Shown here one piece after another: positions 21,757-36,492 of a stretch of 64,000 nt of DNA. Position 1 is the first letter of the stretch, and every line of letters starts with the position of its first letter. The notes under the pieces were generated by a model that saw only the letters and a list, made by a program, of their open reading frames with translations, did not search any database and was not told the origin of the DNA. The DNA lies in contig NC_079487.1 of the NCBI RefSeq assembly GCF_020520425.1, positions 78,125,141 through 78,189,140 of the forward strand, given 5' to 3'. The translations under genes and the position numbers were made by a program. This DNA comes from Spinacia oleracea (taxonomy: Eukaryota; Streptophyta; Magnoliopsida; Caryophyllales; Amaranthaceae).

Positions 21757-21901
21757 GGCGCACACCATTTGCATTGGTTCCATGAACCTGGCGCACGGAA
21801 TTTGCACCAGTTTCATGGCGCACAGAATTTGCGCCAGGTTCATGGAACTGGTGCAAATTCCGTGCGCCAGGTTCATGGAACCAATGCAATGTTTGTGCGC
21901 C
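21757..21901. repeat. Left subterminal foldback hairpin of MULE-2
   Basis: Arms 21757-21818 and 21840-21901 (about 62 nt) pair with only a few mismatches. The arm holds GGCGCAC at its outer end and again in the middle. It lies in the proposed intron 1 (21717-22547) of the transposase-OTU gene, so it would be transcribed as a hairpin RNA. Further GTGCGCC repeats follow to 21938. Confidence 0.88.
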
Positions 21902-22019
21902 AGTTACATGTCCTTCATGCAATGTTTGTGCGCCAAAACTAAATCTGAAATTCAAATTTGTTTAAATAAAATTTTATTTTTTAATGTAAAGTTATTCGAA
22001 TTAGTATTATAATTAGTTA

Positions 22020-22510
22020 ATTTAATAATTATTTATTTAAGAAAATTATGTTAGTGATTTTAGAAATTTGTAGAAATTGAAATTATATAGTTATTTTAAA
22101 ATTTATTTATTTTAGAATTTATGTTAGTTATTATGCGCAAAATTAATATTATAATTTATTAATTTAATTTTTATTTAGTTTAGAAAATTATGTTAGTTAT
22201 TTTAGAATTTATTTATTTTAGAATTTATATATTTTAGAAATTATGTTAGTTATTATGCGCAAAGTTAGAATATAATATGATAATTAAATTTTTATTTAAT
22301 TTAGAAAATTATGTTAGTGATTTTAGAAAGTATGTTAGTTATTACGCGCAAAGTAACATTATTTTAAAAATTATATGTTAATTTAATTGTTATTTAATTT
22401 AGAATTACATGTTCATTTAGGAAAATTTAGAAATTACATGTGTCATTTTAATTGTTATTTTATTTGGAAATTATATTTTAATTTAATTTTTATGAATTTT
22501 AGAAATTATG
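22020..22510. repeat. AT-rich imperfect tandem repeats in intron 1
   Basis: Units built from TTAGAAATTATGTTAGTTATT followed by GCGCAAA recur four to five times between 22040 and 22340, then become degenerate. No coding. The stretch fills the intron between the hairpin and the transposase exon. Confidence 0.6.
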
Positions 22511-22547
22511 TTAGTGATTTTAATTATTAAATTATGTTTTATTATAG

Positions 22548-24523
22548 GCCCCACTTCCGGATTATGGTGGCGACGGTGTTGATTATAGTTATCTATTTGC
22601 AACAAATGAAATATTCGATGGATTTGAAAACGCAGCGAATTGGGCAAAGCAAGTGGCTATCGGATCGGAGTTCATATTGATAAGTAGCTCGTACAAAACG
22701 ACGCAAAAAGATGGTCGTAAGTACCGCTACTTGAAATGCGATCGGGGAAGGAGGGAAAACAATTGTAGGGATCCAGAGACCGCAAAACGACCAAACACAA
22801 AGAGTAAGGCATGTGGTTGTCGGTTTATGATTAAGTGTGAACAACAACGAGTAGAAGAAAATAATTGGGTTATTGAGTTGCTTCATGATCGTGGCACACA
22901 TAATCACACATTGATTGTATATCCCGAGGGTCACCGTGGTGTTAGTGGTCTTAGTCAGGGTGCAAAGGAAGTTGTTCGCGAGATGAACGATGCACAAGCT
23001 AAGCCAAAAAATATTATGGTGGCCATTAAAAACAAGTTTTCAGATGAACATCCCAACATGAGGCACATTTACAACTTCAAAAGGAAAGATGAGACGAGAA
23101 GGTTCAGAAGGAAGAAACGTTGCTGAGCAGATGTTGCATCTAGCCAGAGAGCACGACTACATAAATTGGGTCTCTTGCAGTGACCGTACGAGTAAAGTCA
23201 TAAACCGCGCATTCTTAGCTCACCCTGCAATGGTGGAGGTGTTACGCACATATCCACTGGTTATTGGTTTGGATTCGACGTACAAGACTAACAGATATGG
23301 ATTTCCTTTCTTGGAGATTGTTGGTGTGACACCGACAAATCAGAATTTCCTAATCGCCTATGCATTTATGAAAGACGAGACTGCAGCGAGCTACCGTTGA
23401 ATGTTACAGAAGTTGAAGCTGCTCCTCGGGGAGGGTGTCATTCCCTCGGCAATATTGACGGACAAAGAGGGTGGTCTAATGAGACCTGTTGCCGAGGTTT
23501 TTCCAAATTCCAGACATTTGCTATGTACTTGGCATATCAACAACGACATGGAGGCCCGCGTATCATTTTTGTGCAACAAGAACAAGGACGTTGGTCGAGC
23601 GTTCAAGAACGGAGTTTGGAAAAGAATCATGGAGGCGTCGACTGTGGAAGAATATGATCGTGCAGTTGCAAGCATGGAAGATCGCTATGTAAGATGGCAG
23701 AGCGTTATCGATTATGTGCACAACACATGGCTTACTGATCATAGGCAGAAGTTTGTTCTAGCTTGGACGAATGAGGTCCTTCACTTTGGCAACATAACGA
23801 CTTGTAGGGTCGAGAGTCAACACTCTGTCGTAAAGAGTTGGCTTGGAAGTTCGCAAGGGTCATTGGACACTGTTTTTAGAAAAGTGCATGCTTCTATCAT
23901 TAACCAAGTTACAGAGATTAAAAATGGATTAGAGAGTTCAAGGCGGCGACATGGTGCGTTATTCAAGAGTTATCTATACCAACACCTTGTTGGTCGTGTG
24001 TCCCATCATTCTTTGGAGCTTATTTTGGAAGAACATACGAGGATGCGACAGTTAAGTACCGAAGTTTTTGAGAGGTGTGGTTGTGCTAAATTGTCCACTC
24101 ATGGACTCCCATGTGCTTGCAACATATATATGGCGGTCCAAGGTGGAGTTGGTTTGTATCTTGACCTTGTCCATCGATTTTGGAGGACCTTGGAGATCGG
24201 AGATGGGGCGGACATTCCTGAGTTTGTGGAGGAGTCCGCACAAGTCGTTGAGCTATTCCGATCCCTTGTCGATGACGTGTTAGCTCGAGATATTGCAGTT
24301 GTCCGAGATATTTCGAGAATCGTTCACGATGAGTTGCATCCCGAGAATGCGGGTTTTGAGGAACCGGGACCCAACTTAACTAGGAGAGGTAGACCAAGGA
24401 AACAAAGAAACTCCACTACAAGGAATCTCAGTTTTGTCGAACATGTGCGTAATATGGGTCCTCGTCGGAGTTGTGATCAAGGGTCGTCGTCAATGAGCAC
24501 CCAACAAACGAGGTCTTCATTAG
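22548..24523 (+). pseudogene. MULE transposase exon (FAR1 zinc domain, DDE, SWIM-like finger)
   Basis: The acceptor TATTATAG precedes 22548, and the frame is open from APLPDYGGDG on. A FAR1/WRKY-GCM1-like zinc domain covers about 22660-22930 (KYRYLKCDRG, CGCRFMIKC, HNH). The DDE-type catalytic residues can be read: D at 23272 (GLDSTYKTN), D at 23461 (ILTDKE) followed by CTWHIN, and E at 23812 (RVESQHS). A finger follows near 24073-24120 (CGCAKLSTHGLPCAC), a SWIM pattern with Cys in the last position. A basic tail (RRGRPRKQR) ends the exon. Lesions: an extra base near 23087, and a stop at 23398 where related proteins have Trp. The rest is open, so decay is recent. It would bind the TIRs and catalyse excision and insertion. 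Confidence 0.9.
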
Positions 24524-24532
24524 GTAATTATC

Positions 24533-26146
<1,614 letters not shown>

Positions 26147-27010
26147 GTCTCCCACTTGTCCTTAGGGACAAGTGTGCATTTCCTAATTCCTTTGTCGCTC
26201 GATGCTTGCTCTTGAACATAAGGTAAGAGTTGTCATCCTTATTATGTCCAGAGGTGTTCCTCGGTTTCAGAGTTCAACTGATCAAATAAACAGATAATCA
26301 TAGCCTATGATTCATCCGAGCACGGCCATGCATTTCACAGTTTCTAGCTCTCCGAGTGGCCTTGTACAACTTTTAAGCATCTCATCCCTATTTATGGGAG
26401 GACAATCCCAATCTTGCGATCTTGAGATTAGACTTCGTTTGATAGGTGATTACCTGAGCGTTGCCTTTATAGCCTCCTTTTACGGTGCGACGGTTGGTCA
26501 ACGTCAAAGCAACCAGTTCTCAAACAAGTAATCTCAAATCACTCAGGTATTGAGGATTTAGTGTCTAATAATTTAATGAAATTTACTCATGACAGATTTT
26601 CATCTCTTACAGTAAAGTTTCATAGGTCTTGTCCGATACTAGTCTTCCCAAAGTAAGTATCTATGCAAATGATTATGACATTGCCATGTCCACATAGTTC
26701 AAGAAACAGAACTACTAGTCATCTTGCATTCTAATCGTCTAACGTTTTCTATGCGTCCAATTTTATAGAAAACTTCGATTAGGGACCATTTTCAACCTTT
26801 GACATTCAAGTTCACTTGATAGACATTTCTTAGTCACAGGACTGGTCCTAACAGTCTATCTTGAATATATTGTCAAGTTGAAGGGACTCATCATTTAATA
26901 AACCACAAATTAAATGGAAAAATGAACTTCTTTCATTTATTGTGAATGATTAACCAATAATGTTTTACAAAGATTTAAACTCTAAAGCTTTAAAACATTA
27001 AACAGAGACA
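26147..27010 (-). other. 3' internal untranslated region of copia copy B
   Basis: Same 0.86-kb non-coding stretch as in copies A and C, ending with the purine tract next to the LTR (CTCCCACTTGTCC on the + strand). No conserved frame. Confidence 0.8.
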
Positions 27011-29702
27011 TCAAAGCCATTCTCCAATATGCTTGATTCCCATAGCTGCAGTGTGCGAGTTGTGCTTCGCTTGCGGCAGAGGTTTAGTTAATGGATCTGA
27101 TATGTTGTCATCAGTTCCAATTTTGCTTATCTCGACTTCTTTTCTTTCAACGAACTCTCGTAGAAGGTGAAATCTACGAAGTACATGCTTGACTCTCTGG
27201 TGGTGTCTAGGCTCTTTTGCCTGTGCAATAGCTCCGTTATTATCACAATACAGGGCTATTGGTCCTTTAATGGAGGGGACTACACCAAGTTCACCTATGA
27301 ACTTCCTTAGCCATATAGCTTCCTTTGCTGCTTCATGTGCAGCAATGTACTCCGCTTCAGTTGTAGAATCCGCAATGGTGCTTTGCTTAGCACTTTTCCA
27401 GCTTACTGCTCCTCCGTTGAGGCAGAAGACAAACCCAGACTGTGACCTGAAATCATCTTTGTCGGTTTGGAAACTTGCGTCCGTATAGCCTTTAACAATT
27501 AATTCATCATCTCCACCATAGACCAGGAAGTCATCTTTGTGCCTTTTCAGGTACTTCAGAATGTTCTTGGCAGCAGTCCAATGCGCCTCTCCTGGGTCTG
27601 ACTGGTATCTGCTCGTAGCACTGAGTGCGTACGCAACATCCGGGCGTGTACATATCATAGCATACATTATTGAACCAATCAATGATGCATATGGAATCCC
27701 ATTCATTCGTCTACGCTCATCAAGTGTTTTTGGGCACTGAGTCTTGCTTAGAGTCATTCCATGAGACATGGGTAGGTAGCCTCGCTTGGAGTCCGCCATC
27801 TTGAACCTATCAAGCACCTTATTGATATAAGTGCTTTGACTAAGTCCAATCATCTTTTTAGATCTATCCCTGTAAATCTTGATGCCCAATATGTACTGTG
27901 CTTCTCCTAGATCCTTCATCGAAAAACATTTCCCAAGCCAAATCTTGACAGAGTTCAACATAGGAATGTCATTTCCGATAAGCAATATGTCGTCGACATA
28001 TAATACTAGGAAAGCAATTTTGCTCCCACTGACCTTCTTGTATACACAAGATTCGTCCGCGTTCTTGATGAAACCAAAGTCACTGACTGCTTCATCAAAA
28101 CGTATATTCCAGCTCCTGGATGCCTGCTTCAATCCGTAGATTGACTTCTTTAGCTTGCATACCTTTTTAGCATTCTTTGGATCCTCAAAACCTTCAGGCT
28201 GTGTCATAAACACAGTTTCTGTTAAAACGCCGTTTAAGAAAGCAGTTTTGACATCCATCTGCCATATTTCGTAATCGTAATATGCAGCGATTGCTAACAT
28301 TATTCGACTAGACTTTAGCATTGCAACTGGTGAAAAGGTTTCATCGTAATCCACACCGTGGACTTGCCTGTAACCTTTTGCAACCAATCTAGCTTTGAAA
28401 ACTTCAAGTTTCCCATCCTTGTCCTTTTTCAGTTTGAAAACCCATTTGCTTCCAATGGCTTGGTAGCCATCTGGCAAATCGACCAAATCCCATACTTGGT
28501 TTTCAGACATGGAGTCTAATTCAGATTGCATGGCTTCTTGCCATTGCTTGGAGCTAGGGCTCGTCATAGCTTGCTTGTAAGTCGCAGGTTCATCACTTTC
28601 AAGTAATAGAACGTCATAGCTCTCGTTCGTCAAAATACCTAAGTACCTTTCCGGTTGAGATCTATATCTTTGCGATCTACGCGGGGTAACATTTCTAGAT
28701 TGACCATGATTCTCACCAGATTCTTCTAAAGATCTCTGAGTTTCATCCTGAATGTCATCTTGAGCATTCTCTAGAGTTTGTTGTTCGACTCGAATTTCTT
28801 CGAGGTCTACTTTTCTCCCACTTGTCATTTTGGAAATGTGATCCTTCTCCAAAAAGACACCATCTCGAGCAACAAACACTTTGTTCTCAGATGTATTGTA
28901 GAAGTAATACCCCTTTGTTTCCTTTGGATAGCCCACAAGGATACATTTGTCAGATTTTGGATGAAGTTTGTCTGAAATTAATCGTTTGACGTAAACTTCA
29001 CATCCCCAAATCTTAAGAAAAGACACATTTGGAGGCTTTCCAAACCATAATTCGTATGGAGTCTTTTCGACAGCTTTAGACGGAGCTCTATTTATAGTGA
29101 GTGCAGCTGTATTTAGTGCATGTCCCCAAAATTCTAATGGAAGTTCGGCCTGACCCATCATTGACCTGACCATGTCTAGCAAGGTTCTGTTCCTCCGTTC
29201 TGACACACCGTTCCATTGTGGTGTTCCAGGAGGAGTCAATTCTGATAGAATTCCACATTCTTTCAGATGGTCATCAAATTCATAGCTCAGATATTCACCG
29301 CCTCTATCAGACCGCAGTGCCTTAATCTTCTTGCCTAATTGATTCTCTACTTCACTCTGAAATTCCTTGAATTTGTCAAAGGATTCAGACTTATGCTTCA
29401 TTAGGTAGACATAACCATATCTACTGAAGTCATCAGTGAAAGTGATAAAGTAGCTGAAACCACCTCTAGCATTTGTACTCATTGGTCCACATACATCTGT
29501 ATGGATTAAACCCAATAGTTCATTTGCTCTTTCTCCGACTTAAGAGAAAGGTTGCTTTGTCATTTTGCCAAGTAAACATGATTCGCATTTACCATAATCC
29601 TCTAAGTCAAATGGTTCTAGAATTCCTTCTCTTTGAAGTCTTTCTAAGCGTTTCAAGTTTATATGGCCTAATCGACAATGCCACAGATAGGTGAGATCTG
29701 AA
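27011..29702 (-). pseudogene. Copia copy B integrase - reverse transcriptase - RNase H
   Basis: The integrase zinc region (WHCRLGH ... CESCLLGK) is followed by the catalytic core: D in HTDVCGP, D in RSDRGGEY, E in NGVSERRNR. RT follows with QMDVKTAFLNG and YVDDILLIG, then RNase H with GYTDASF and DSTTEAEYIA. From 29515 down to 27011 the frame is fully open (834 codons). A TAA at 29540-29542 replaces the Lys codon that copy C has just after KQPFS, and a 1-bp insertion near 29717 separates this part from gag-protease. These enzymes would normally copy element RNA in virus-like particles in the cytoplasm and insert the DNA in the nucleus. Confidence 0.93.
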
Positions 29703-30998
29703 TCATCCTTTTTGGCCTTTTTTGGTATTTATGTTATATACTTGTTTGTCGTGATCTAATAAATAAAGTCCATTGACTAATCTAGCAGATCCATAAAACA
29801 TCTCTTTAAAATAAAACGAACAACTATTGTCTTTTATTATAAAGGAAAATCCCTTAGCATCTAAGCAAGAAACTGAAATGATGTTTTTAGTAAGACTTGG
29901 AACATGGAAACATTCTTCCAGTTCCAAAACTAGCCCGGAGGGCAACGACAAATAGTAAGTTCCTACGGCTAATGCAGCAATCCGTGCTCCATTTCCCACT
30001 CGTAGGTCGACTTCACCCTTGCTTAACTTTCTACTTCTTCTTAGTCCCTGTGGATTGGAACATAAGTGTGAGCCACAACCTGTATCTAATACCCAAGAAG
30101 TTGAATTAGCAAGTATACAGTCTATAACGAAAATACCTGAAGATGGAACGACTGTTCCGTTCTTCTGATCTTCCTTTAGCTTTGGACATTCTCTTTTGTA
30201 ATGGCCTATTCCATCACAATAAAGACAGCTTGATGTGGACTTGTCCTGCTTTGATTTAGCATTGCCCTTGGACTTTCCACCTTTCTTGAATGGTCTCTTT
30301 CTAGCCTTGAGTAAATCTTTGGCTTCACAGTCCAGTACTATTTCAGCCTTTCTGACAAGGTGAATAAATTCTGCAACTGTTTCTTCTCTTGGTTCACTTA
30401 GGTATTGTTGCTTGAAGCGACCAAACCCATTGTGTAGTGAATTGAGCAAGACAGAGACTGCCATCCTTTCGCTTATTGGTGTTCCTAGTAGACTTAGGCG
30501 ATCAAAATATGAACACATAAGATCCACATGGAACCTCAGTGGGACGCCTACCCTCTGTTTAGTGCGAAGGAGCTGAACATGTGTTTCTTGGACCTCCATC
30601 CTATAACACCTGTTGGGAGAACTAACCTTTAGCCCAGACATTGATTCAATCAACTCATGGACGTTCAGGTCTCTGTCCTCCGTACTTCCACGACAGATAT
30701 CCCTCAGATTCTTGATGAGCGTAAAAGGTTCATAAGCTACAAACCTTCTAGCCCAATCATCAGGGATATTGTTCAGCATGAGACTCATAACCTTTTTGAG
30801 ATCCGCATCCCAGGCGTAAAATCTCTCAGGGGTCATGTCTCTGGCATAGTAGCTTGGCATGGGATGTGATAGTACATACTCAAGTCCATTGAGTTTGACT
30901 ATTTCAACTAGCTTAGCTTCCCATTCAAGAAAATTTGTCAGGTTCAGCTTGACCATAAGCTCAGAACCCATGATGATGTTTTGATTGTTGTTTGCCAT
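29703..30998 (-). CDS. Copia copy B gag and protease
   Basis: The start is taken as the ATG giving MANNNQNIIMG at 30998; the open frame extends 14 codons further up, but the same MANNN start is used in copy C. The capsid-like part has YVLSHPMPSYYARD and NSLHNGFGRFKQQYL, then a basic linker and a CCHC knuckle (CLYCDGIGHYKREC, near 30210). The protease motif is WVLDTGCGSHLC. The frame then ends early: an extra T in a T run near 29717 shifts it, so the reading stops at 29703 instead of continuing into integrase. Gag and protease could still be made, which would allow particle formation. Confidence 0.9.
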   Translation of the reverse strand: MANNNQNIIMGSELMVKLNLTNFLEWEAKLVEIVKLNGLEYVLSHPMPSYYARDMTPERFYAWDADLKKVMSLMLNNIPDDWARRFVAYEPFTLIKNLRDICRGSTEDRDLNVHELIESMSGLKVSSPNRCYRMEVQETHVQLLRTKQRVGVPLRFHVDLMCSYFDRLSLLGTPISERMAVSVLLNSLHNGFGRFKQQYLSEPREETVAEFIHLVRKAEIVLDCEAKDLLKARKRPFKKGGKSKGNAKSKQDKSTSSCLYCDGIGHYKRECPKLKEDQKNGTVVPSSGIFVIDCILANSTSWVLDTGCGSHLCSNPQGLRRSRKLSKGEVDLRVGNGARIAALAVGTYYLSLPSGLVLELEECFHVPSLTKNIISVSCLDAKGFSFIIKDNSCSFYFKEMFYGSARLVNGLYLLDHDKQVYNINTKKGQKG

Positions 30999-33826
30999 AT
31001 TAAAACTACAATTGAAAAGAATAAACAAATAAATAACCATTCACAGTTTCTCTTAATAAACTTAAATTCTAGCATACATGCATAATTCAATGTTCATTAA
31101 GCATTTTATTCAAGTTATGTGTTCCGGCAGGTGTGAATAAAATGATTCCAAGATCCTAAAATCATTGAAGAACTAAGCACAGTTTGTCGACTTAATCCTA
31201 GAACATCTTAGGTAAGCAAAAGCCTTTTGCTAATAGTCTAGAAACTATTCTTGGTTGATAGGTACGTCTAAGAACTTATTAGGTAAACCTATCGAATTTG
31301 CCACGACATAAAAGGACTCCTTACTTATATCGTTGAGTTTCACCAAAACTAACATGTACTCACAATTATTTGTGTACCTTGCCCCTTTAGGACCAATAAG
31401 TAACACCTCGCTGAGCGAAAAACTATTACTAGATTGATGTAAAGGATATCCAAGCAAGTGTATATTTTGGCATGGCACCTTTTAACTCAATTTTTAAGTT
31501 TGGAACTTAAGGCTCTTACTATGTTGGTTAGATTTTAAGTGAACTAAAATCCTTAATCATGCAACATAATCAAGCTTTTGATCTCATGCATTTTAAGACA
31601 TATTTAAAGCAATAAATAACTTAAAGCATGCATAAGATATTTGTGATCTAGTATGGCCCGACTTCATCTTGAAGCTTTGACTTCAAAGTCCGTCTTGAAA
31701 ATCTCCGTGGGAGGCACCATTTTCTTCAAATAGGATAAGCTATAACTAATTACAACTATTTGATGGTTCGCAGACCATATTTGAATTGAAAAATAACTTT
31801 GGTACTTTAGACCAATTACATTCAAATTAATGGTACGCATACCATATTTTCTATCCTATTTGGGCCATACTAGTCACTTCATAACCTGCAAAACAGTACA
31901 TATACAATATATACCATTCACCCATTCATTATCATGAATGGCCCACATAGCTGGTTAGTAAAACACATTATGCATCACGTAAATATTTGCAGCAATTAAT
32001 CAAGGGCACCAATAATCTACCAATTATTCAGTCCTTATTAATTCTAATCAAGTTGTTTTAACCTTAAGGATTTGTAGACCTAATCAAGAGTTTATGACTA
32101 AAAAGCGCTCCCACTCAAACCAATAAATTCATATGCTTTACTAATTTTAAACATAAAATTGTATTTCTAGTCTAACCGGAAACATACAAATTTAATTAAA
32201 ATTTAAAGCTCATATAAATTTATAATTGAATCCAAAAATTTAATTTAATTTCAGTCGCATTTAAATTAATTCATGATTTTAATTTTAGTAAAATAATTAG
32301 AATAAATTCCATTTATTATAATTATAATATTCAAAATTAAAATCCAAGAAATTAATTCAAATTATTAATTTTAAAATTAATTAAAATTACGTGAACTGAA
32401 ATTTTCAAATTAAACATTCAAAACGATCTAATCGTAACGCAAACACCCTACGCGTTGCACGCCCATGGGCCGTACGCACACAGCCATTGCTGGCCATGTG
32501 CGCGCAGCCCATGCGCTCGTCGCATAGCTGCTGATGTCCTATCGCAAGCCTCCGCACAGCGCCCCATCGCACGCGAGCTATCGCTCGCAGTGCGCGCGCG
32601 CGAGATCGCTCGCTGGGCGCGCTGGCTCGCTCGCTGTGCGCGCGAGCCATCGCTCGCTGGGGCGCGACTTCGCTCGCTGGGCGAGCGACATCGCGCGCTG
32701 CGCGCGCGAGCCATCGCTCGCTGGGGCGCGACATCGCTCGCTGGGCGAGCGACATCGCGCGCTGCGCGCGCGAGCAGTGCTGGGCGCAGCGCTCGTGGCA
32801 CGCGAGCTTGCGCTCGCTGCGCGCGAGGCTGCGCGCACTTGTGCGAGGCAGCGCGCGTTGTGGCGCAGCTCGCTTGCTGCCCACACGCGACTGCCTTGGC
32901 TCGCCCTTCGCCCATGCCCATTCGTTCATTGCTCGTGGCACACGACACAAGGCAGGGCTGCTGCCTTGTGCTCGTGCACTACGCCCTTGCTCATTGCATT
33001 CGTGCCGCACGGGCGACGAGCTCCCTTGCTCGTCGTCGCATGCCCGCATTATACAACACCCCTTAAGGGTAACACGAAGCGTCCATTGCTTCGTGCGTGC
33101 AAGTTATTTGAACGAATCGCATAAAAATTTAAAATTTATATTTAAAATTAATGACAAATTAATAAATATTATTAATTTCATAATTTTAGGGCGAAAAATC
33201 GAAAATTTATTGTCCAATTGATTTCCGATTGTTATGGATTCAAGTCTAGGTCATAAAAATTTAAAATTTATCGTAAATTTACAATTTTATGGTGGTTTTT
33301 AATCATAGGTTTCTAATTAAATTACAATTAATTATGAAAATCAAATTAATTCTAAATTATTCTAATTTTCAACAAATTAATCATAATTACAAATTAGATT
33401 GCATAATTAACAAGACTAGGCATTCAAACTTGTTAAACATATGCAGTAGGTCAATCAAAAATTCAAGATTTATCAACAAGAATCGCAAATATTTAATTTA
33501 ACATCTTAAATTTACGAAATTTTGCATTCGAAAAACTAAAACCTTCGAAAAGTCATAGTTAGGCTTCGAATTTGAGAATTCTGGGTTCGGCAGAAAAAAA
33601 CTATTTTTGTCAAAATTTTAGAATGCCTTTTACATGCGGAATTGACACAAAAATCACTCAATTCGGATGAGTAATGAAGAAACTGCCGAAAAACTGCGTA
33701 CATATAATTAAATAAACGCAATTTGCAATTAATTAACAATTACGAAAATTAATCACCCCTTTTAATTCTTGCAAATTTGTAATATTTAACCATGTTCATG
33801 CAATTTAGATTATGAAAATAATAAGG
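30999..33826 (-). other. 2.8-kb leader of copia copy B with GC-rich island (32440-33060)
   Basis: No protein is recognised. Most of it is AT-rich, but 32440-33060 is strongly GC-rich with CGCTCGCTGGGCGAGCG-type units. A unit of about 62 bp is repeated in tandem near 32644-32767. The many long frames in this island on both strands come from composition. The leader is long for copia. Copy C has the same AT-rich leader, but its GC-rich start (63840 on) is a different sequence. Confidence 0.7.
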
Positions 33827-33840
33827 GGCTCGTGATACCA
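33827..33840 (-). other. Primer binding site of copia copy B
   Basis: On the minus strand TGGTATCACGAGCC, one base after the 5' LTR. It resembles the initiator-Met tRNA complement used by most plant copia elements (TGGTATCAGAGCC) with one extra C. Confidence 0.75.
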
Positions 33841-33841
33841 C

Positions 33842-35351
<1,510 letters not shown>

Positions 35352-35405
35352 AGAGTTTGTTTTATATTAAATCGTTAATGTGGGTTATATTTTATTTTTC
35401 ATTAG

Positions 35406-36132
35406 GAAGCTATATGAGCATTGATCTAATCCCGCCTGGTTTCAAAGAGTGGTTACCTCAATTCATGTTGCAGTATATTAGAGGATACTGTGATGTAATC
35501 CCTGACGGGAACTGCGGATTCCGATGTGCCGCAGAGTTTTTCTTGGGTGATCAAGAACGATATGGTGAGATTCGATCAACGCTTGTTGGAGAGATCGGAA
35601 AGCTTGAACAATACCGCCATGTATACCGTCCTGATTCTATTGCTAATGTCTCGTGGCGTATAAATTGGAGAGGTGGACAGTGTGGAGAGGAACATTGGAT
35701 GATTACCGATTGTGACTTGTGGCCTCTTGCCACACACTTCAATGCAGTCGTTGTCATCTTGAGTATCGGCAATCGTGGTGGTTTATTTCCTAACTTCACT
35801 ATTCTTCCATTGGAAAACAGGTACGAATCTAATTAATTATACATACATTATTATGCATATATATATGTTTAATCAATCTTCCATGCTTGATTGAAATTCA
35901 AAACAGGTATGAATCCACGAGGCCAACCAAAGAGATCGTGTTGGCATTTGTAAATACCAATCACTATATTCTTCTGGATTTGACTCCTGATTTTCCGTTA
36001 CAACCCATACCACCGCGTTGGAGAGAATTGGCAGATTACAGCGTTCTTGAATGGGAATCAAGATATCAGACTAGGAGACAAGCTTGGGATCAATATTCAG
36101 ATGAGTTTAATTTTAGGAGGGGTAGATCATAG
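35406..36132 (+). CDS. OTU cysteine-protease domain (exons 3 and 4 of the MULE-2 fusion gene)
   Basis: Exons 35406-35820 and 35907-36132 are joined by a GT-AG intron in phase 2 (LEN-R-YES). The OTU catalytic centre is visible: D and C in DGNCGFRC (about 35503-35526) and the late His in NTNHYILLDL (about 35953-35982). FNAVVVILS and the spacing of about 150 residues between Cys and His fit OTU-like proteases. The domain is open without stops. OTU enzymes cleave ubiquitin or similar modifiers; in this place it would be the C-terminal part of the transposase. The frame passes from the transposase exon into it without a break, so it is part of the element and not a host gene. A separate start for a free OTU protein cannot be excluded. 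Confidence 0.88.
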
Positions 36133-36327
36133 TGTAATTTAAATATTTATGTTGTAATAAACTAACTGAATTATGTTGTGCTTCATTTTAGTTTGTATTA
36201 ATTAAAAGACTTTGACGTAGTTACTTTGATTTAGTTATTTGGAAATGCGATGTTAACGAAATTACTTATAAAAGTCAAATATAAACTAAACAAACAAAAT
36301 CATCCCAAATTAAATTACAAAGTCCAT

Positions 36328-36448
36328 TCTAAACGTCCAAACAAACACGAATTAGAAAGTCCAAATAAACACAAATTACAAAGTCCAAATAAACACGAAT
36401 TACAAAGTCCAAATAAACACGAATTACAAAGTCCAAATAAAAATTGAA
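36328..36448. repeat. 24-bp tandem repeat between the convergent MULE-2 genes
   Basis: About five copies of a 24-bp unit, AAACACGAATTACAAAGTCC preceded by AAAT, lie between the OTU stop (36132) and the PMD stop (36493). The position suggests a role at the shared 3' ends, but nothing shows this directly. Confidence 0.85.
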
Positions 36449-36492
36449 ATACAAAGTCCAATGCAACTGAAGTTCATGAAAAGCTATTACAG

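Noticed and set aside
27189..28139. Open frames opposite the copia RT/RNase H
   Set aside because: Antisense shadows of a conserved coding sequence, present in all three copies.
32405..33221. Several long Arg/Ala/Ser-rich frames on both strands
   Set aside because: They arise from the GC-rich tandem island in the leader of copia copy B; no domain and no conservation in copy C.
35406..36132. Independent host OTU gene
   Set aside because: Its first exon joins the transposase exon in exact phase and lies between the element TIRs.
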